Positions 34,801 to 40,515 of a DNA stretch of 64,000 bases are shown one piece after another. A model generated the notes under the pieces. It saw nothing but the letters and a program-made list of their open reading frames with translations. It made no database searches and was not told where the DNA came from. This stretch comes from Ardenticatenaceae bacterium (lineage in GTDB: Bacteria > Chloroflexota > Anaerolineae > Promineifilales > Promineifilaceae): positions 1 through 64,000 of the forward strand of contig WYBM01000057.1 in NCBI GenBank assembly GCA_011525915.1, in the 5' to 3' direction. A program made the position numbers and the translations under genes. Numbering within the stretch: position 1 is the first letter of the stretch; the number at the start of each line of letters is the position of its first letter.

Positions 34801-35010
34801 GCGGCCACGCTGGTGGCTGTTCAAATCCTTTCCGACAATAAGCGCATCATCACCGTTGGGCAAGACGGGCTGGCTAAATTGTGGATGCCGCTGTCGTTGG
34901 ACGAAGTCATCAGCCGCGCCTGCCAGGTGGCTGGCCGCAACCTTACCGCTGAAGAATGGCTGGCCTTTATGGGTGACGACACGCCCCAACCCACCTGTTC
35001 TCTCAAATAG
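31885..35010 (+). CDS. TIR domain-transmembrane-WD40 repeat protein
   Basis: The 1041-residue product has an N-terminal TIR domain (about 11-145; GRVFISYSRKDKAFV, then CADELETAV with Glu84 at the NADase-type catalytic place), a linker, one membrane segment (214-234), a helical element typical of nSTAND-WD40 proteins (240-295) and some 15-16 WD40 repeats (about 297-1000), many with SPDGR. The end (AGRNLTAEEWL) is also typical for those proteins. There is no NACHT/STAND ATPase between. I infer a membrane-tethered NAD-consuming or signalling sensor. ATG at 31885 follows AAGGAAG; TTG at 31867 is rejected. Confidence 0.88.
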   Translation: MSGSHDLGLRHGRVFISYSRKDKAFVHKLHESLTAHQIETWVDWEGIPLSADWWAEIKAAIEGVDTFLFVISPDSLTSKVCADELETAVANNKRLVPILHREPQQDDPMHPKIAATNWVYLRQQDGYDDTFPQLIETINTDLAWVQMHTRLIRRAVEWDSHGRGQSYTMRGEDLQKAETWLAEAAGKEPAAIPLQVEYIQAGRQDATRRQRRMLSSVSIALVIMVVLVFVALAQYIEAERNYRRAFAHELTGEALAEVEQFPQRSLLLAIEAVNIFEDQPDQLAEDALRRILAATGGVVSYIHEVNVNALALSPDDHWLVTGDNAGQVFLWDMTAPEPVTTSLPLPGHSAAIRKVAFSPDGRYAATAGEDSTVMLWAVTAADPAQSPIILKGHSSGVHDIAFSTDGRLLATAGNDNLVLLWDLTPADPTQVAGRLVGHSGAVKFIDISPDGRYLLSGDTNGEVRLWDLTAAGYPAVLVNTDRHSAEISDVDFSPDGRTFATSDVVGDIYLWQTEVPFAVVPLVYHEEYINNLDFSPDGHWLASTSDDNTAILWDLTAADPAANPLIFDEHHDQVWYAMFSTDSHTLATASRDRLVRLWDLHAPNPTANPVLLRGHDAPVYRVALSHQGNWLLSTGGDQTIRFWQMRNLQQTAGVHTYHGHRGEILGIAVSPDERWLATAAKDHTVHLWPLADLNADPIILSGHTDRVQDVAVSVNGRWLLSGSSDKTARLYDLAAGDVAASAQILGEFDSPVNTHGVAISPDSRWAVVSDEGGSLHLWDLAAPDIVSTMQTVPAHADKVTYVVFSPDGRTLATASRDDTARLWPVTENGIGSIAHTLKQHTGSIWVLAFSPDGQWLATGSSDRLINIWSAAQPDAPRATLTGHAGEILALAFSPDGRTLVSGGGDGIVRLWDLAAPEPSVVAEIKGHEGEITAVAFSGDGRWLATGSADKDARLWDLSSGMPDDYSLVLPGHAATLVAVQILSDNKRIITVGQDGLAKLWMPLSLDEVISRACQVAGRNLTAEEWLAFMGDDTPQPTCSLK

Positions 35011-35082
35011 TGCCAGGGGGGACTAAAAGCGGATTGAAAGAGGAAAAACTCCCTTCTAAACTGAGAACTTGACAATGTACTG

Positions 35083-35111
35083 TTGACAAAATAGATGGGG
35101 TTTCCTATTAT
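35083..35111 (+). promoter_or_regulatory. Strong sigma-70-type promoter
   Basis: TTGACA (35083-35088), a 17-bp spacer and TATTAT (35106-35111) lie 46 nt before the next ATG. Another TTGACA is at 35069-35074 without a matching -10. It indicates that the small gene is transcribed apart from the WD40 gene. Confidence 0.8.
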
Positions 35112-35156
35112 CCCCCTCTGTAATTTGTATGAAGAGATTTATTTTGTGAGGATTTT

Positions 35157-35639
35157 ATGTTTACAACTATGATGGAATTAACCTCAGAGGATGAAATCAT
35201 TCATCAGCTGAAGTTCAAACCGTATCGTAATATGGTAGAGCGCCGGGCGGTGCAGTTTATGCCGGGGCCGGAAGAACCACAGACGACGAATATCCAAACG
35301 CCCTGGGGTGAAACGCTCACGTGCCAACCTGGCGACTACATAGTGAACGAAGTAGACGCGTCCAATGACCGGTGGCCGGTAGAACGTGAGATTTTTGAAC
35401 AGAGTTATCTGGAAGTAGAACCGGGTTATTACGTCAAACGGCCGTTGACTTATCTTGCCCCTTTAGTGGATGTCACCGGTGATCCCCACCAGATGGTTAC
35501 TATCCGTACACTGGAAGGAGCAGTGACGGTGCGTGCCGGTGATTTTTACCTGGCCCGTGGTATTAAGGGCGAAATCTGGCCCTATCCCAAAGATAAAGCA
35601 GATACAACCCTGATCCTGGCAGAGGGGTTAGTAAGATAG
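35157..35639 (+). CDS. Small protein with two PGDYG-like repeats
   Basis: The 160-residue product seems to hold two copies of a small beta module: TPWGETLTCQPGDYIVNE, then WPVEREIFEQSY, and again IRTLEGAVTVRAGDFYLARG with EIWPYP. The first copy fits the PGDYG domain seen in bacterial and phage-linked proteins of unknown role; the second is diverged. GTGAGGATTTT lies before the ATG, and the gene has its own strong promoter. It lies between the TIR-WD40 and TPR-SLOG genes. No catalytic residues evident. Confidence 0.65.
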   Translation: MFTTMMELTSEDEIIHQLKFKPYRNMVERRAVQFMPGPEEPQTTNIQTPWGETLTCQPGDYIVNEVDASNDRWPVEREIFEQSYLEVEPGYYVKRPLTYLAPLVDVTGDPHQMVTIRTLEGAVTVRAGDFYLARGIKGEIWPYPKDKADTTLILAEGLVR

Positions 35640-35663
35640 TTCCTGTTGCCATGAAAGTAAGGT

Positions 35664-35768
35664 AAACCGCAGAAACTATTCAAAATTCCTGAAGAGCGTA
35701 ACCTGCGGTTTCCTCGAGGAATCGGCAATGCCTAAAGCGATTTTATTTCTGAATGATGATTGCCGATT
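35664..35768 (+). other. Structured 3' region after the PGDYG-like gene
   Basis: AAACCGCAG (35664-35672) pairs with CTGCGGTTT (35703-35711). CCTCGAGG follows as a palindrome. AATCGGCAAT (35720-35729) pairs with ATTGCCGATT (35759-35768). These lie before the terminator at 35776. It could be a structured 3' UTR or a small RNA; no coding frame is visible. Confidence 0.5.
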
Positions 35769-35775
35769 ACCAAAG

Positions 35776-35812
35776 AAGTAAAAGCCTCGGACTTTCTGGG
35801 GCTTTTTTACTT
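35776..35812. terminator. Bidirectional terminator between convergent genes
   Basis: AAGTAAAAGCC (35776-35786) pairs with GGCTTTTTTACTT (35800-35812), with a T-run on each strand. It can end the + strand small gene and the - strand TPR-SLOG gene, whose TAA stop lies within the right arm. Confidence 0.8.
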
Positions 35813-38122
35813 GCTGTCATTTGTGGAAGATTCATGATGATCAAACTTGGTAATATTTAAGTGTTCAACCATGCCTCCCATACGGCGCATTTGCGCTATC
35901 ATGTGGCTTACTAACAGGCCGTCCATGTCCTGGTTAGAGGTTGACCGGCCATCCCACAAAGCAATGAGCTGCACTTTGTCTATGCCAAAAATCAACGAGG
36001 AATAAAGCGCCCAGCGATGGTTGCGCTCATGCACATTATCCCCTTTTTTGACTTTGCCTACCCGCTCAGCCTGCAGATGAATGTCTACCAAAGGGTGATT
36101 ACGCAGGGTGTAATAACGCTCTACCCAAGGGTTGCCCCCATAACTGATAAACTGTTTGATGTAAAATGCTTCGGAGAAAGGTAGGTGAATGTTTACCTTG
36201 AGTCCCCGCGCCAGGCAGGCCTCAATGAAGATAATATCGCCGCCGCAAGCGGCCCCGGCCAGAAAGACCTGATCGTTACCATTGGCCTTTAACTTGTCCA
36301 GGGCGGCATCAATATGCCGCCTGACTTCTGTTTCCAGGTCGGGCGGGAAGCGTTTTATCGTGCTGCCAGGTTTGTCCAGGCTGTGGCCAATGAAGAGAAA
36401 TGATAAGACTTCTGAGGCCGGTGACGGCGAAACGTCTGGCTCGGCTGAATGTTCATCTTTTTGTATGCGCCGGATTTCTTCTGTAAGGATTTTTTCACCG
36501 GCTTCTACAAATTGCGGGCGCATGTCCAATGACTTGAGCATACGCAGCTGATGCAGGGAAGAGTCCAGGAAGAAGACGTTTTTACGGGCAGCAATAAGCG
36601 CTTTACGGTAAGCACGTGTCACCTGGCGCGGCCGTTCAGCCACCATGACCCGAAGTTCAGCCAGAGAAACAAGTGTCCAATAATCGCTCCTTTCATCGCG
36701 GGCCAGGGCTTCCAGAGCAAATTGGAGGGAGCCCTGAATTTGGGGCAGGATCTTGCGCATGCTGGTAATCTCTGGGTCAGGGTCTTCGGGGTCATCGTAG
36801 CGGTCGGCCAGGTGCAGCAAAATGGTCGCCAGCGTAAACGCATTAATACCAGGGTAAGACTCATTTAAATTATACCGATACCCTTGAAGGTAAGTTTGTA
36901 TGGACCTTAATAACCAATGGTAAGCGTTAAACGCCTCTTGCAGCCGCCTTTCTTCATCTTCAATGTTTGCCCAGGATTCTACCCACGTGTCTTTGTAAAT
37001 GCGCCCCAGGTAACCAATAGCTTCGTTGTCATGGGGCACTTCGCTTAGCAGCGTTTCTAGTTTGACAATGGCTTCATCTGTGCGCCCCAGGCGGTTCAAA
37101 TGAAACGCCTCCTGACGGCGAAAATCCAGGTTTTTGGGGTTAATTTCTACCCCCTGCCGGTATTGTTGCAGGGCTAACTCATCCCGTCCCATGCCGCGCA
37201 GCGCCCGCCCGGCTTCCCCAATGGCTTCTTCTTTGATAAGGGGGTTACTAATTTCTTCTGTCAGCAGCAAAATGTCGCCGATGCGCTTTTGCCGATGGGC
37301 GACGGTAACACGCTCTCTCCATTCGTTGTATTCACGCCAGAAGCCGGTTGCCAGCGGCGTGCGCAGGGTTCTGCGGTCTGGTTCCACCAGGCCAGCCAGC
37401 AGGTTAAAAATGGGGCTGTGAATGGCATCGATATCGGAGGCATAGGTGTCGCGGCAGATACGGATAATGGTTTGTTTATCTTTTTCCAGGAATTTGGGAT
37501 CGGGTATACCCTCTTCGGTAGTATTATAAGGAATGGTACGTACGTTAAACACATCAAAGGGCATGTAAGCGCGGCCAGATTGTATGTGAACCACACCGCG
37601 GCGGCGAAAGGCGTGACGCACACCAAGTTCGTAAAAAACGTTGGCGTTGTCTATGCTCATATCTACCAGCACCAGGTCAGCCAGCAAAAGCTCTTGAAAC
37701 ATATCGGTAAGAATATCACCGCTGACCGTTTCTTCATCGGCGCGGAATGGTTCAAAACCGGCTTCTTCCAGGGCTGGTTTGATCAAATCATAGTAGATAG
37801 CGTTAAAATCCATGATGCCCCCCGGGCTCTGTTTTTTGCCAAAGGGCATGACAACAAAGGCGTGAGGGCGCGTGGTTGGTGCCCATTCATCCGTTTCATA
37901 CTCTTCTTGCATAACCTCTACCTGATCATGTGCCTGGGGATGTATGTCTTCGTGGGCAGCCACGTTTTCATGGACAGCCACGGCCGTGTCCTCTTTTACT
38001 TTAGTCATTGTCTCTGCGGCCTCTTGAAGTGCCGATTTCTCCTCGCTGACAGTCGGCCCATTTTCCGGTGCCAGACCACTGGCTTTTTTTGTTCGGGCTG
38101 GTTTAGTTGTAGGTTTGGTCAT
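35807..38122 (-). CDS. TIR-like/TPR/SLOG-like conflict protein
   Basis: The 771-residue product starts with a disordered charged stretch (1-85). Residues about 86-235 are a TIR-like or deoxyribosyltransferase-like domain with VVMPFGKK (91-97) and NANVFYELGVRHA (159-171, Glu165), as in DUF4071/TRAFs-binding type proteins. A TPR-like region follows (about 250-560). The end (572-760) is a Rossmann domain with FLFIGHSLD and AGAACGGDIIFIEACLARG, resembling SLOG proteins that bind or release nucleotides. GCGGAG seven bases before the ATG at 38122 sets the start. An ATG at 38173 lies in IS debris. Confidence 0.78.
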   Translation of the reverse strand: MTKPTTKPARTKKASGLAPENGPTVSEEKSALQEAAETMTKVKEDTAVAVHENVAAHEDIHPQAHDQVEVMQEEYETDEWAPTTRPHAFVVMPFGKKQSPGGIMDFNAIYYDLIKPALEEAGFEPFRADEETVSGDILTDMFQELLLADLVLVDMSIDNANVFYELGVRHAFRRRGVVHIQSGRAYMPFDVFNVRTIPYNTTEEGIPDPKFLEKDKQTIIRICRDTYASDIDAIHSPIFNLLAGLVEPDRRTLRTPLATGFWREYNEWRERVTVAHRQKRIGDILLLTEEISNPLIKEEAIGEAGRALRGMGRDELALQQYRQGVEINPKNLDFRRQEAFHLNRLGRTDEAIVKLETLLSEVPHDNEAIGYLGRIYKDTWVESWANIEDEERRLQEAFNAYHWLLRSIQTYLQGYRYNLNESYPGINAFTLATILLHLADRYDDPEDPDPEITSMRKILPQIQGSLQFALEALARDERSDYWTLVSLAELRVMVAERPRQVTRAYRKALIAARKNVFFLDSSLHQLRMLKSLDMRPQFVEAGEKILTEEIRRIQKDEHSAEPDVSPSPASEVLSFLFIGHSLDKPGSTIKRFPPDLETEVRRHIDAALDKLKANGNDQVFLAGAACGGDIIFIEACLARGLKVNIHLPFSEAFYIKQFISYGGNPWVERYYTLRNHPLVDIHLQAERVGKVKKGDNVHERNHRWALYSSLIFGIDKVQLIALWDGRSTSNQDMDGLLVSHMIAQMRRMGGMVEHLNITKFDHHESSTNDSK

Positions 38123-38130
38123 ACTGTTAC

Positions 38131-38572
38131 TCCGCGGTATCATGGCTAATGCCGACACTGGCCCAAGCTTCATTTTCGACTAAACCATAGACACCATAGG
38201 GGATGGCTTTTCCCTTCCCTTGGGATGGGAAGTCATGGACATCGACCCACCCAGGGCCGCCTTCTTGCTTCTGTCGCCTTGAGTCGCCGATTCGACCAGT
38301 TTCTTAAGTGTTGGCAAGGGATCAGGGCACTTTTTAGTCAGTTTCTTTCATCCATCATCGGGCTGTCGACCCTGATAGGGCTCTATGATGGGGGCAACCC
38401 TTGACTCGATCGCTCGACATTCCGCCAGACCATAGCGCACGACCATGACTGATAATCCTGTTGCTCGGCTCGCAGCGGCGATACCACCATAACCTAATGT
38501 CAGGGTGTCACTCCTGACAAAAAGCTGACGACTTCTTTCAGTCAACGTCCGTTTTAGAATTTCATAATTCAT
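38131..38572 (-). pseudogene. Decayed ISAzo13-type transposase
   Basis: Residues from MNYEILKRTLTERSRQLF through LGYGGIAAASRATGLS match the N-terminus of ISAzo13-family transposases by memory of the family. An in-frame TGA at 38348-38350 replaces the expected Arg before KKLT, then the frame continues to KLVESATQGD. After an internal deletion and a frame change comes WVDVHDFPSQGKGKAIPYGV and then VENEAWASVGISHDTAE, the central part of the transposase. The catalytic region is mostly gone. The remnant ends exactly at the ribosome site of the SLOG-type gene. An ATG at 38656 extends the frame but without family match. Confidence 0.75.
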
Positions 38573-38762
38573 TATTGTTTGTCTAGATTGGTTTTGCGAA
38601 CTTACCAGTATGTATAATAAATCCGGCTTTGTCAATTTTAACTTTTTAATGTTCAATCACGTTTTTATGTAGTGCTACTGACCTTTATTCACCTAACGTT
38701 TATGTGACAGACGCGACACAAGGAGCATCCTGTGAACACACTGGTTAAATGCGTCTCTTGTT

Positions 38763-39356
38763 TTAGAATGTAGACATGGCATACTTGATAATATTGGTGA
38801 GTTCTTCAAGCTTAGCCCCGTTTCTAGCCATAATAGCCAGTCCAAACAGTAATGTCAAAAGATAGTTAGCCATCATTACCGGTGAGCAATCATTGCGTAA
38901 ATTCCCCAGCGTTTCTTCAATAGTAAAAAGTTCCACAAAAGTAGATTTTGTTGAATCGTTAATGTTGGTCACGGCTTGAAGCGCACCGGAAGGAAGGCAG
39001 TCCCCACCAGCCTCACATGTGCTAATAACAACAAAGCAACCTCCTGGCAAGCTGGAATCTGTCACCGCTTCAGCAATCGATATTAAGTAGCTCTGGATTC
39101 TTTCATTCAAGCTTTTATCAGCAGCATAAAGGTGCTTTATGTGGATTGCGTTATATTTCTGTACATATTTATCCAAGGCACTTTTGAATAGCTCCTCTTT
39201 ATTACCATATGCCGCATACAGGCTTGGTTTATTAATTCCCATGGCATTTGTCAAATCTCTTAGAGAAGTGCCTGGATAACCATTTGTCCAAAATGCCTCC
39301 ATAGCCTTATCAAGGGCGATATCCTTGTCAAAAGTACGGTAACGGCCTCCACTCAT
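38763..39356 (-). CDS. TetR-family repressor
   Basis: The 197-residue product has an N-terminal helix-turn-helix (about 10-55; TSLRDLTNAMGINKPSLYAAYGNKEELF-like motif visible as GYPGTSLRDL and KPSLYAAYGNK) and a ligand domain with Cys-rich LPGGCFVVISTCEAGGDC. It likely represses the divergent SDR gene and itself through two ACCGATCGGT operators. GAGGTGAG precedes the ATG. The AT-rich codon use and missing ACGGCCGT motif suggest horizontal origin. Confidence 0.9.
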   Translation of the reverse strand: MSGGRYRTFDKDIALDKAMEAFWTNGYPGTSLRDLTNAMGINKPSLYAAYGNKEELFKSALDKYVQKYNAIHIKHLYAADKSLNERIQSYLISIAEAVTDSSLPGGCFVVISTCEAGGDCLPSGALQAVTNINDSTKSTFVELFTIEETLGNLRNDCSPVMMANYLLTLLFGLAIMARNGAKLEELTNIIKYAMSTF

Positions 39357-39395
39357 TCTTTCTCACCTCAATAATTAAAAGGGTAGCTAATCTAC

Positions 39396-39424
39396 TTGAC
39401 ATTGTGTACCGATCGGTGTACATT
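39396..39424 (+). promoter_or_regulatory. Promoter of the SDR gene
   Basis: TTGACA (39396-39401) and TACATT (39419-39424) are 17 bp apart. Operator 1 fills the spacer, so repressor binding would exclude polymerase. Confidence 0.8.
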
Positions 39425-39429
39425 GTCAA
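39401..39429 (-). promoter_or_regulatory. Promoter of the tetR gene
   Basis: On the minus strand TTGACA (39429-39424) and CACAAT (39406-39401) are 17 bp apart. It overlaps the SDR promoter almost completely and shares operator 1, giving autoregulation. Confidence 0.75.
39405..39422. promoter_or_regulatory. TetR operator 1
   Basis: TGTACCGATCGGTGTACA, with a perfect ACCGATCGGT core, in the spacer of both promoters. Confidence 0.8.
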
Positions 39430-39430
39430 G

Positions 39431-39446
39431 TGTACCGATCGGTACA
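39431..39446. promoter_or_regulatory. TetR operator 2
   Basis: TGTACCGATCGGTACA is a perfect 16-bp palindrome, 24 bp centre to centre from operator 1 or so, just downstream of the SDR -10 box. Confidence 0.8.
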
Positions 39447-39487
39447 GTTCTTGATCTTAGTTCTTACCACAAAAGGAATAACAAAAT

Positions 39488-40243
39488 ATGCGTAATTTAA
39501 ATGGAAAGACCGCGGTCATTACTGGCGGTAACAGTGGCATCGGCTATGCAACGGCCAAACAATTTAAGGAAAATGGCGCCAATGTAATAATAACTGGCAG
39601 GGCGGCAGAGAGAGTGCAAGCGGCAGCAAGCGAGTTAGGCGTTAAAGGCATTGTTGCTGATGTTAGTAATTTATCTGCACTTGATGATCTTGTAGAGTAC
39701 GTAAAAAGCGAGTATGGGAAAGTAGATATATTATTTGTCAACGCCGGAATTTTTGCTCCAGCTCCTGTTGGACAAATTTCAGAAGAAATGTTTGACAATC
39801 AGATGAGCATTAACTTTAAAGGAGCCGTGTTCACGATTGAAAAATTTCTGCCTATCCTAAATGAGGGTGCTTCAATTATTAATCTTTCATCCGTTAACGC
39901 CTATACTGGCATGCCTAATACCGCGGTTTATGCAGCTTCTAAAGCAGCCTTAAACTCTTACACACGGACAGCTTCTACAGAGTTAGCGCCAAGAAAAATA
40001 AGAGTCAATGCTGTAACCCCCGGGCCGGTTTCTACACCCATTTTTGGTAAAACCGGAATGTCGGAGGAGCAATTAAATGGTTTTGCAGCAGCAATGCAAG
40101 ATCGAGTTCCCTTAAAACGGTTTGGTGAGCCGGAAGATGTAGCCAACCTGGTCGTGTTTCTCGCGTCTGACGAAGCCAGTTTTATTACTGGTGCGGAATA
40201 CAATATTGATGGTGGAATAAATATTAATCCGCTTCTTCAATAG
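39488..40243 (+). CDS. Short-chain dehydrogenase/reductase
   Basis: An NAD(P)-dependent oxidoreductase of the classical SDR family. The 251-residue product has TGGNSGIG (12-19) for the cofactor, NAG (85-87), Ser135, Tyr148 and Lys152 (YAASK) as catalytic residues, and PGPVSTP after. The substrate is unknown; TetR-controlled SDRs often handle toxic aldehydes or quinones. AAAGGAA lies before the ATG. AT-rich, with no iterated palindrome, unlike most neighbours. Confidence 0.92.
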   Translation: MRNLNGKTAVITGGNSGIGYATAKQFKENGANVIITGRAAERVQAAASELGVKGIVADVSNLSALDDLVEYVKSEYGKVDILFVNAGIFAPAPVGQISEEMFDNQMSINFKGAVFTIEKFLPILNEGASIINLSSVNAYTGMPNTAVYAASKAALNSYTRTASTELAPRKIRVNAVTPGPVSTPIFGKTGMSEEQLNGFAAAMQDRVPLKRFGEPEDVANLVVFLASDEASFITGAEYNIDGGININPLLQ

Positions 40244-40282
40244 GAAATATAAAAAGTAACGATAATTTAGCATGGTTTTTGG

Positions 40283-40374
40283 ACCATATTTGGTAGGGGC
40301 GCCCCTTGTAGTTGCCCTGAGCGGGGGCAGGTCTTGTGCCTGCCCCCGCAAAAGGTCATAAAACTTCCTTAACA
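40283..40374. repeat. Dispersed GGTAGGGGCGCCC-type repeat, copy 2
   Basis: Counterpart of 26091-26177: TTTGGTAGGGGCGCCC, then TTGCCCTGAGCGGGGGCAGG and CCTGCCCCCGCAAAAGG, ending in TCATAAAACTTCCT. GGGGGCAGG and CCTGCCCCC form a 9-bp hairpin. It lies after the SDR gene at the right side of the AT-rich insert. Confidence 0.7.
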
Positions 40375-40515
40375 CAGTAGTTAGGGTCTGTCCAGAAATA
40401 ACCTATATGACTTATGTATTTAGGAATCAAGATAAGGATGGATCATGTAGTTCCATTTGCCAGTATCTTGACAGCTTCAACATTGGCTTAACATGTAGGC
40501 AATGCCCTTAGCCCC

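Noticed and set aside
37289..38149. Plus-strand open frame of 286 codons
   Set aside because: Antisense to the TIR-like/TPR/SLOG-like gene, whose motifs are clear; no ribosome site or family match.
38123..38173. Start of the SLOG-type gene at ATG 38173
   Set aside because: Those 17 codons overlap the transposase remnant in another frame, and the ATG at 38122 has a proper ribosome site.
39405..39446. ACCGATCGGT sites as restriction-type or HIP1 palindromes
   Set aside because: Their position inside the tetR promoters makes operators the simpler reading.
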